Assembly (NCBI GenBank): GCA_002382755.1
Contig: DFZT01000016.1
Span: 37,229-46,243, forward strand
Source: Firmicutes bacterium UBA4049
Lineage (GTDB): Bacteria; Bacillota; Desulfotomaculia; Desulfotomaculales; Nap2-2B
Direction: 5' to 3'
Length of the DNA: 9,015 nucleotides
Positions 1 to 6,384 of the stretch are shown here, one piece after another (the stretch's first letter is position 1; each line of letters begins with the position of its first letter). The position numbers and the translations under genes were made by a program. A model generated the notes under the pieces. It saw only the letters and a program-made list of their open reading frames with translations, made no database searches and was not told the DNA's origin.

Positions 1-161
1 TGGAAGAAAATCTCCTGTCCACATATTACAAATTCAAGGGATGGAACAATAACGGCATTCCTACCAGGGAAAGGCTGCATGAATTGGATTTGGATTATGT
101 TGCCGATGATTTAGAAAAGAGAGGGATTTTAAAAGATGGCGAAGATAAAAAAGAAGGTTAA
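1..161 (+). CDS. bamB: Class II benzoyl-CoA reductase, tungsten active-site subunit BamB, C-terminal end only (5' partial)
   Basis: The window opens inside this gene. Reading codons from base 3 gives 52 residues ending at TAA 159-161. The stretch contains YYKFKGWNNNGIPT, then a segment reading LDYVADDLEKRGIL. This is the usual C-terminal ending of aldehyde:ferredoxin oxidoreductase (AOR)-family tungsten enzymes, where a YY..(R/K)GW...G.PT motif precedes a terminal helix of the L..VA.DLE.RG.L type. The tungstopterin and [4Fe-4S] binding parts lie upstream of the window and cannot be seen. Assignment as BamB rather than another AOR rests on the downstream genes, whose order fits bamC-D-E-F-G-H-I. 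In known systems BamB holds the W-bis-pyranopterin cofactor and performs two-electron reduction of benzoyl-CoA to the 1,5-dienoyl-CoA. The end overlaps the next gene by 26 nt. AOR-family membership is firm; the BamB label is contextual. Confidence 0.8.
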   Translation, partial: EENLLSTYYKFKGWNNNGIPTRERLHELDLDYVADDLEKRGILKDGEDKKEG

Positions 162-675
162 GTCGATCAGGGTTGATGCGGATAAGTGCAGCGGTTGCCG
201 GTCATGTGAGATTATCTGCTCCGCTTATCATGCGGAACCGAAGTACAGCATCATTAATCCGGCAAGATCCCGTATCCGTGTAATTATGCACCGGACTAAT
301 GATATCTGGCTCCCGGTATTCGCCGGGGAATATACGGCGGCCGAATGCATGGGCAGGGACAAATATTTTATTGACGGCAAAGAATATGAAGAATGCAGCT
401 TCTGCAGGGCAGCCTGTCCATCCAGAGACATGTTCAAAGAACCCGATTCGGGCCTCCCTCTGAAATGCGATCTCTGTGAAAGCGATCCGCCGCTGGATAA
501 GCCGAAGTGCGTCGAATGGTGCCATGATGATGTGCTGATCTATGAGGAAAGAGAAGAAGAAGTCGAAGAAGATGTGAAGATTGACGACATGGAGATAGGG
601 TTAAAAGCCTTGGTAGATAAGCATGGCATGGAGAAACTGTTGGAGACGATTGCCCGGATGTCACAGAAGAACTAA
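136..675 (+). CDS. bamC: Class II benzoyl-CoA reductase Fe-S electron-transfer subunit BamC (ferredoxin-like, three clusters predicted)
   Basis: 179 residues, about 20 kDa, the size known for BamC, the small partner of BamB. Twelve cysteines are visible, enough for three [4Fe-4S] clusters: a CxxCxxCxxxC ferredoxin motif at C18/C21/C24/C28, C71, a CxxCxxxC group at C87/C90/C94, and C111/C114 with C125/C129. This layout resembles the DMSO-reductase-type Fe-S subunits that pair with AOR-like tungsten proteins. The role inferred is to relay electrons from the Hdr-like module into the tungsten site; it should be cytoplasmic, with no signal peptide or membrane segment. A very acidic stretch (residues 137-151, EEREEEVEEDVKIDD) links to a short helical tail. 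The ATG at 136 lies inside the end of bamB; an AGAGGG site at 120-125 precedes it, so translation is probably coupled to bamB. Confidence 0.85.
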   Translation: MAKIKKKVKSIRVDADKCSGCRSCEIICSAYHAEPKYSIINPARSRIRVIMHRTNDIWLPVFAGEYTAAECMGRDKYFIDGKEYEECSFCRAACPSRDMFKEPDSGLPLKCDLCESDPPLDKPKCVEWCHDDVLIYEEREEEVEEDVKIDDMEIGLKALVDKHGMEKLLETIARMSQKN

Positions 676-690
676 ATTTTTATGTGAAAG

Positions 691-697
691 AAGAGGA
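691..697 (+). promoter_or_regulatory. Ribosome binding site that decides the GTG start of bamD
   Basis: AAGAGGA lies 7 nt before GTG 705-707. It supports the GTG start, and the translated N-terminus reaches the first ferredoxin motif after only 24 residues, as expected for an HdrC-type protein. Confidence 0.65.
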
Positions 698-704
698 ATA
701 GATC

Positions 705-1856
705 GTGGAGACTGTAACTCCCTTCAAAGAGGTTATAGACGAAATAAAAGGTTATGGCGGACAGGCGGTCAAGTACTGCTATCAATGCGGAAAATGCGAC
801 ACTTTTTGTCCCTGGAACAAGGTTAGAAAATTCAGCATGCGCAAGTTAATCCGGGAGGCAACCTTCGGTTTGACCGAGATCGAGCATGAAGAGATCTGGC
901 GCTGCACCACTTGTGGAAGATGCGCCCTGAAATGTCCCAGGGAAGTAAAGCAGATCGAAGATATGCGGGCGCTGCGCAGGATGGCTTCGGGATACGGTGT
1001 TTTCCCCGCCGCGATCAAGCCGGTCCGCGGCGTGAGTTCGTGCCTTGAAGCCGACGGCAATCCGTTTGGGGAACCCAAAAGCGCCAGGGCTGATTGGGCA
1101 AAAGGCCTGAACGTAAAAACATTCGAAGAAGGCATGGAATATTTGTATTTTCCCGGCTGCTACCTCAGCTATGACGCAAGATTAAAGAAGGTAGCCCAGG
1201 CTACAGCCAAAGTTCTCAATAAGGCGGGAGTAGATTACGGGATCCTGGGCCCCAAGGAGAGTTGCTGCGGAGAAAGCATCCGCAAGACAGGCAATGAAGA
1301 TTTATTCAAACACCTGGCCAAGGAAAACATCAAAACTTGGATCGATTGTGGTGTAAAGAAAATTATAGTTTCTTCACCGCATTGTTTACACACGTTTAAA
1401 AACGAGTATCCCGACTTTTCGGCGAACTTTGAGATCATTCATATCTCCCAGCTTTTATTTAAACTGATTGATGAGGGAAAGCTTGAGATCAGCAAAGAGT
1501 TTGCTAAAAAAGTCACCTATCACGACCCGTGTTATCTGGGCCGGCATAATGGTGTCTACGACGAACCGCGGGAAGCTTTAAAGAAAATACCCGGCCTGGA
1601 GTTGAGCGAGATGCCCGAAACACGGGAAGACAGTTTCTGCTGCGGCATGGGCGGGGGCAGGATTTGGGTGGAGACTCCCAAGGAAGACAGGTTCGTCAAC
1701 CTCAGGCTGGAACAGGCTGTCGATGTTGGAGCCCAGGTTCTGGTTACTACATGCCCCTACTGTATCACCAATTTTGAGGACAGCAGGCTGGTTCTTAATT
1801 TAGATGAAGTAATCGAGATTAAGGATATCACAGAAGTTCTGCAGGAAGTTATTTAA
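705..1856 (+). CDS. bamD: HdrC-HdrB fusion (HdrD-like) subunit of the benzoyl-CoA reductase complex, BamD
   Basis: 383 residues starting at GTG. The N-terminal part is HdrC-like with two [4Fe-4S] motifs: CxxCxxCxxxC at C25/C28/C31/C35 and again at C67/C70/C73/C77. The C-terminal part is HdrB-like with two CCG domains. The first contains PGCYLSYD (C152), SCCGES (C187/C188) and C227. The second contains DPCYLGRH (C276), FCCGMGGG (C312/C313) and TTCPYC (C350/C353). In heterodisulfide reductases, CCG cysteines bind the unusual noncubane [4Fe-4S] clusters that reduce the CoM-CoB disulfide. Here a disulfide substrate is not expected; the unit more likely passes electrons between the HdrA-like neighbour and BamBC. 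The fusion corresponds to HdrD of methanogens and to BamD of aromatic degraders. It follows bamC after 29 bases and precedes bamE by 53. Hdr-family assignment is very sure; the Bam role comes from context. Confidence 0.87.
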   Translation: METVTPFKEVIDEIKGYGGQAVKYCYQCGKCDTFCPWNKVRKFSMRKLIREATFGLTEIEHEEIWRCTTCGRCALKCPREVKQIEDMRALRRMASGYGVFPAAIKPVRGVSSCLEADGNPFGEPKSARADWAKGLNVKTFEEGMEYLYFPGCYLSYDARLKKVAQATAKVLNKAGVDYGILGPKESCCGESIRKTGNEDLFKHLAKENIKTWIDCGVKKIIVSSPHCLHTFKNEYPDFSANFEIIHISQLLFKLIDEGKLEISKEFAKKVTYHDPCYLGRHNGVYDEPREALKKIPGLELSEMPETREDSFCCGMGGGRIWVETPKEDRFVNLRLEQAVDVGAQVLVTTCPYCITNFEDSRLVLNLDEVIEIKDITEVLQEVI

Positions 1857-1895
1857 AGGTTTACAAACCCGGACGTACGGGAAATACAACCTGAT

Positions 1896-1902
1896 GAGGT
1901 GG
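1896..1902 (+). promoter_or_regulatory. Ribosome binding site that decides the GTG start of bamE
   Basis: GAGGTGG sits 7 nt before GTG 1910-1912. It is the best-placed site in the 53-base gap after bamD and fixes the start about 22 residues ahead of the first Rossmann glycine motif. Confidence 0.65.
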
Positions 1903-1909
1903 AAGGAAA

Positions 1910-4900
1910 GTGGAGCAAGAACAAATTGTAGAACAGATTTCTAAACTGCTCGAAAAAAGTAATTTTGGAGACGTAATGGTCGTTGGAGGAGGAATCAGCG
2001 GCATTCAGGCTTCTTTGGATCTTGCAGCTGCCGGTTTTAAGGTTTACCTGGTTGAGAAAGCTCCCAGCATTGGCGGGCATATGGCTCAGCTTGATAAGAC
2101 CTTTCCCACCAATGACTGCTCCATGTGAATACTCGCACCCAAACTGGTCGAGGTCGGCCGGCATCCAAACATAGAAGTTCTTACCTATACTGAAGTGGAG
2201 CGAGTAGAAGGGGAAGTAGGAGACTTTAAGGCGACACTGATTAGGAAACCCAGATATATTTTAGAGGATAAATGCACAGGCTGCACCACCTGCGTGGAGT
2301 ACTGCCCGGTCAAGTATCCTGATGAATTCAACCAGGATATTTCGCAGAATAAAGCCGTCCACGTTTACTTCCCGCAGGCAATTCCGCTTGTCGCGTATAT
2401 TGACGAAAGCTGCCTTTACCTTAAAGAAGGTAAATGCAAAATCTGCGAAGCGGTGTGCAAGAATGACGCCATAGATTTAAATCAAAAACCGATCAAGAAA
2501 GAAATAAAAGTTGGCGCCATAATTCTTTCGACGGGCTTGGAGCCGTATGATCCCAGCCTGAGAGAGGAATATCATTACAGAGAGTTCCAAAACGTGGTCA
2601 CAAGTATGGATTTTGAACGGCTGTTATCTTCCACCGGCGCATATGGCGGTGAAATACTGCGCGGTTCAGATTTGAAGCATCCCCATAAATTGGCCTGGAT
2701 TCAGTGCGTCGGTTCAAGAATGGTCCTGCCCAACGGCAACAGTTACTGTTCAGCCGTATGCTGCACATATGCCCAGAAACAGGTTATTATTACAAAGGAT
2801 CATGACGCGGATGCGGAATGTGTGATTTTCCATAATGATGTCCGTTCCTACGGGAAGGATTTTGAGCGCTTCTATGACAGGACGGCGAACCTTCCTAACG
2901 TGCGGTTTGTCAGAAGCTATGTAACCATAGTAAAAGAGGACCCGGTCACCAAAAATGTGACCATACGCTATTCCACACCCGATGAGGGAGTAAAAGAGGA
3001 AGAATTCGAGATGGTTGTGCTGTCCGTCGGATTGAATCCTCCCAAGAATGTGGAAGAGATAGCGGAAAAGTATGGTATCGAGCTTAACAATCATAATTTT
3101 TGCAAGCTCGATCCCGTCAACCCCATGATCACGAACAGGCCCGGTATTTATATAAGCGGAGCTTTTCAGGGTCCCCTGGATATCCCCGAGTCGGTTTTCA
3201 GCGCCAGCGGGGCCGGTTCGCAGGTCGGCGAACTCCTTCAGTACAGGCGCGGAAATCTTGCCAAAGAAAGAATCTATCCGGATGAAAGGGATGTTTCACA
3301 GGAAGAGCCTAGGGTAGGAGTCTTTGTCTGCCACTGCGGAGCTAACATCAGCAGGATAGTAAGTGTTCCTTCGGTAGTTGATTATGCTCTGACACTGCCT
3401 AATGTTGTCTACGCCCAGGAACAGTTGTTTTCCTGCGCTACCAACTCGGCAAAGGAAATAACCGATATAGCGAAGGAAGAAGGGCTCAACCGGGTGGTTG
3501 TCGCCGCCTGTTCTCCAAGGACACTTGAGCCGTTATTCCGGGACACCCTCCGGGAAGCGGGGATCAACCAGTACTACTACGAGATGGCCAATATCCGGGA
3601 GCACAATTCCTGGGTTCACGCCAAGGAAAAAGAAGAAGCCACGCAGAAGGCCAAGGATATAGTCCGGATGAAAGTGGCCCGGGCATGCCTGTTAGAGCCG
3701 CTGCAGGAATTTGAGCTGCCGGTAAATAAAAACGCCCTGGTAGTCGGCGGAGGCGTAGCCGGTATGACCTGCTCTTTGTCCATAGCCAATCAGGGGCATG
3801 ATGTTTACCTTATAGAAAAGAGTCCGGCGCTTGGCGGTATAGCCCGCAGGCTGCATTCCACACTGGAAGGGCTGGATGTTCAGGCTTACTTAGCCGATTT
3901 GATCAAGCAAGTGTACGAGCACCCCTTAATCCATGTATATGAAAATGCGGCAATCACGGAAGCTTCGGGTTATGTGGGCAATTTTGTAACCAGGGTTTCA
4001 TCCCCCCGGGGAGTCGCGGATATAAAACACGGCGCGGCTGTCATCGCGATAGGCGCTGATTTATATACACCCACCGAATACCTTTACGGGCAGGACGACA
4101 GGGTTGTGACCAACCTTGAACTGGAGGAGCTGATCTTTCAGGATGATGAAAAGGCGCTCAATGCTGAGAGCCTCGTGATGATCCAGTGTGTGGGCTGCAG
4201 GAATGAAGACAGAAATTACTGCAGCAGGATCTGCTGCAGCCAGTCGATAAAGAACGCCTTGAATCTGAAAAAGAAAAATCCCGCTGTGGATATATACATC
4301 CTCTTCCGGGATATGAGAACATATGGGTTCAAGGAGGATTATTACAGGGAAGCGGCGGATAATGATGTAAGGTTTATCCGCTATGAGCCGGAGGATCCTC
4401 CCGAAGTGGAAGTTGCCCAGGAGGGAGGCAAGAGCGTTTTGAGGATTTCCGTGACAGATTATATTTTACAGAACAAAATTGAACTGGACGCCGATATGAT
4501 TGCTTTAGCTTCGGCTGTTCTTCCCTCCGGGGATACGAAAGAAATAGCCGGATTATTCAAGGTAGTCTTGAGCCCGGACGGCTTCTTCAAAGAAGCCCAC
4601 GTCAAATTAAGGCCTGTTGAGTTTGGTACAGACGGCGTTTACCTGTGCGGGACAACGCATTATCCCAAGTTTATCCAGGAAACGATTAACCAGTCGTACG
4701 GAGCCGCAGGCCGGGTCTTAACCCTTCTTTCACGAGATACGGTCACCGCCTCCGGGTCTGTCTGCGAGGTGGACGAGAACAGGTGTATTTCGTGCGGGGC
4801 GTGCATCACAGCGTGTACATACGGCGCGATAGATTTTTATGAGTCGCCGCAAGGCAGGAAGGCAAGGGTAAATCCTGTTCTCTGCAAAGGAGATGGTCTC

Positions 4901-5059
4901 TGCAACACAAAGTGCGCCACAAATGCGATTATGCTCAAGCACTTTAATGATCAGGAGATCATCAGCGAGATTGACGCGCTGTTTTTTGAAGAAGCGGAAG
5001 CGGAAGCAGAAGAGGAAGAGAGCGTGCGGTTAGTTGAAGCGGCAGTTGAAAGTGTATAA
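1910..5059 (+). CDS. bamE: Selenocysteine-containing long HdrA-like flavin/Fe-S subunit (two tandem HdrA modules), BamE
   Basis: One gene read through an in-frame TGA at 2126-2128 (Sec73), giving 1049 residues. After the TGA the same frame continues [15 protein letters not shown], the standard HdrA sequence following NDCSMC/U. Module 1: FAD Rossmann motif GGGISG (26-31), NDCSM-Sec73, [4Fe-4S] motif C122/C125/C128/C132, cysteines C168/C176/C179/C183, and CVGSR...YCSAVCC (C266, C280, C284/C285). Module 2 is a complete HdrA: N-terminal domain VCHCG (C474/C476) to ACSPRT (C534), second Rossmann GGGVAG (about 613-618), CVGCR...YCSRICC (C760-C776), and a terminal two-cluster ferredoxin (C959/C962/C965/C969; C992/C998/C1002 with Asp at 995). 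The C-terminal tail is acidic. An ordinary HdrA has about 650 residues. HdrA is the flavin centre of electron bifurcation; the same job is inferred here. In methanogens HdrA occurs in both Cys and Sec forms. Confidence 0.9.
2126..2128 (+). other. In-frame TGA predicted to encode selenocysteine (Sec73 of BamE)
   Basis: The codon is in frame with both the upstream FAD domain and the downstream 976 residues. It occupies the last position of the HdrA motif NDCSM(C/U). Family-typical sequence continues immediately after it, so it is not a gene end, and no base change is needed to restore the frame. Confidence 0.92.
2144..2161 (+). promoter_or_regulatory. Predicted bacterial SECIS hairpin for bamE Sec73
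   Basis: A 6-bp stem (2144-2149 with 2156-2161; four Watson-Crick and two U-G pairs) closes the six-base loop GAGGUC (2150-2155). It begins 15 nt after the TGA. The loop contains AGGUC, as in the E. coli fdhF SECIS, where the loop G and U residues contact SelB. Found by eye; no folding energy was computed. Confidence 0.75.
4988..5020 (+). repeat. Short GAAGCG-type repeat encoding the acidic tail of BamE
   Basis: Imperfect in-frame GAAGCG/GAAGCA/GAGGAA units encode [11 protein letters not shown] near the C-terminus. Glu-rich low-complexity tails like this probably arose by slippage; the length may vary between strains. Confidence 0.6.
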
Positions 5060-5090
5060 GACTGCATAAGAATGAATAAGCCGGTATTAT

Positions 5091-5100
5091 AAGGAGGTGA
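5091..5100 (+). promoter_or_regulatory. Exceptionally strong Shine-Dalgarno site for bamF
   Basis: AAGGAGGTGA is a 10-base full match to the complement of the 16S rRNA 3' tail, 6 nt before ATG 5107. It fixes the start of bamF, which an ordinary gene call would miss because a TGA follows after only 17 codons. It is the strongest such site in the window. Confidence 0.85.
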
Positions 5101-5106
5101 GGACGA

Positions 5107-5871
5107 ATGAGTTCAGAAAAATTTAAACCGAAGGTAATTGGTTTTGTATGCCACTGGTGAGCTTACGGCGCCGCTGATTTGGCTGGAGTTTCCAGACTAC
5201 AATATACATCTGAAATGAGACTCGTTCGCGTCATGTGTTCAGGCAGAGTCGACATGACTTTTGTCTTCCGTGCTTTCTCAAGGGGAGCGGACGGAGTTTT
5301 TATGGGCGGCTGTCATTTAAATGAATGCAACTATATCACTCATGGCAACTTCCATGCGTTGAGCATGGTGAATATATCCAGAGCGCTGCTGGAGCATGTA
5401 GGGCTGGATCCAGAAAGATTAAAGCTTAAGTTTATGTCAGGCAGCGAGGCAAATGTCTATGTTGAAGGCGTCAATGAGTTTGTCAAGAAGGTAAAGGAAC
5501 TGGGGCCTCTTGGCAAAGGCGAGGGAATAGAAGCAAGCGCTTTAAAGGCCAAACTTGAAGCAGTTACAGCCCTGATACCCTATTTCAGGTTGGTGGAAAG
5601 GGAGAGGCTCAGGGGACCATTTAAGTCTGAAGAAGAATGTAATGAATTTTTCGCCAGTGACGAGTTCAAAGAGTTATTTGAGGAAACGATTGCGGATAAA
5701 CTGGCAGTTGCCCAGATCGTTGCCCTGCTTCGGCAAGGACCCCTTACAACCCCAGGGATCGCCAAGGTCTTAGGCCTGACCCCGTCTGAAGTGTCAAGGC
5801 ATCTGATCAGTTCATCAAGGCAAAAGTTTGTCAGGTATGATGAAGGCCTGAAGCGTTATGCGCTCGCTTAA
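5107..5871 (+). CDS. bamF: Selenocysteine-containing MvhD-like subunit with C-terminal winged-helix-like extension, BamF
   Basis: 254 residues read through TGA 5158-5160 (Sec18). The N-terminal part, to about residue 140, is MvhD/FrhD-like: the start VIGFVCHW-Sec-AYGAAD corresponds to the family motif F.C.WC...GAD, followed by CSGRVD (C44), GADGVFMGGCHLNEC (C69, C74) and HGN. In the HdrABC-MvhADG structure MvhD binds a [2Fe-2S] cluster and links the hydrogenase to HdrA; here it would link the BamGHI unit to BamE. Residues about 170-254 have no place in a minimal MvhD (about 140 residues) and look like a winged helix-turn-helix: QIVALLRQGPLTTPGIAKVL, then a recognition-helix-like SEVSRHLI and a wing KFVRYDEG. 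This is more likely a protein-docking fold than a DNA binder. Genes for VhuD-type Sec MvhD proteins occur in methanogens, and Sec has been reported for Bam systems. Confidence 0.9.
5158..5160 (+). other. In-frame TGA predicted to encode selenocysteine (Sec18 of BamF)
   Basis: It replaces the second Cys of the MvhD motif C.WC. The 17 codons before it start at a perfect ribosome binding site and read into the family motif, and the 236 residues after it continue the family in the same frame. Confidence 0.92.
5183..5195 (+). promoter_or_regulatory. Candidate SECIS hairpin for bamF Sec18
   Basis: CTGGA (5183-5187) pairs with TCCAG (5191-5195) around GTT; equally, CTGG/CCAG can close a five-base AGTTT loop. 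The stem starts 22 nt after the TGA and the loop G lies 28 nt after it, inside the range known for bacterial SECIS elements. The stem is short and this call is less sure than the bamE one. Confidence 0.55.
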
Positions 5872-5922
5872 GGTAAAGAGCAGGCGGAGAATTAAAGGGA
5901 AAAAAGGAGATTCAGACAGGCT

Positions 5923-6375
5923 ATGGATATGGATAAAGTAGATCAAATTATTGATAAACATAATTGCGAAGCCAGTTCTCTAATTCAAGTTTTACTGGAT
6001 ATTCAGGGCGCAAATAACTGGCTTCCCAAGGAAGCGTTGGACAGGGTAGCCGAGAGATTGCAGGTTCCCTTAACCAGAATACAGCATATAGCTACCTTTT
6101 ACAAAGCTTTTAGCGTAGTTCCCAAAGGGCGCCACGGGGTCCACATTTGCTTAGGGACCGCCTGTCATGTCCGTGGCGCATCGCGTATTCTCGACACCGT
6201 ACAGGATGTAACCGGACTTAACCCCGGCGAAACAGACCTGGATTTGAAGTTCAGCCTGGAAACCGTTAACTGCCTTGGCTGCTGCGCATTAGGGCCGGTG
6301 ATGGAAGTCGACGGGAAGGTCTACGGCAAAATGGCGCCTGCCAAGATAGCAGACGCGCTAAAAAATTATGATTAG
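5923..6375 (+). CDS. bamG: NuoE/HndA-like thioredoxin-fold [2Fe-2S] subunit, BamG
   Basis: 150 residues, typical of NuoE/HndA/HymA (about 150-170). A helical N-terminal part (QVLLDIQGANNWLPKEAL, then QHIATFYKAF) leads into the thioredoxin-like domain, whose [2Fe-2S] ligands are visible as C76 and C81 (CLGTAC) and C117 and C121 (NCLGCCALGP). In complex I and NAD-dependent hydrogenases this subunit sits against the flavin subunit and holds an off-pathway or bifurcation-related cluster; here it pairs with bamH, 9 bases downstream. ATG 5923 is preferred over the ATG at 5929 because an AAGGAGA site (5904-5910) lies 12 nt upstream of the former and still further from the latter. Family assignment is very sure; the Bam role comes from position. 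Confidence 0.88.
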   Translation: MDMDKVDQIIDKHNCEASSLIQVLLDIQGANNWLPKEALDRVAERLQVPLTRIQHIATFYKAFSVVPKGRHGVHICLGTACHVRGASRILDTVQDVTGLNPGETDLDLKFSLETVNCLGCCALGPVMEVDGKVYGKMAPAKIADALKNYD

Positions 6376-6384
6376 GGTGAAATT

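Noticed and set aside
782..1135. Longer open frames on the minus strand (for example 782-1135, 2750-3094, 7623-7982)
   Set aside because: Each lies wholly inside a well-supported plus-strand gene, and the translations show no family motif or ribosome binding site. They are antisense shadows of codon bias.
1868..1881. Short inverted repeat CCCG-GACGTA-CGGG in the bamD-bamE gap, a possible terminator
   Set aside because: Only a 4-bp stem, no T-tract, and it stands between co-directed operon genes; no terminator function can be supported.
2126..2194. bamE as a pseudogene with an internal nonsense codon
   Set aside because: Reading frame and family sequence continue exactly on both sides, the TGA lies on the Cys/Sec site, and a second gene has the same feature. 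A decaying gene would show other stops or frameshifts; none was seen.
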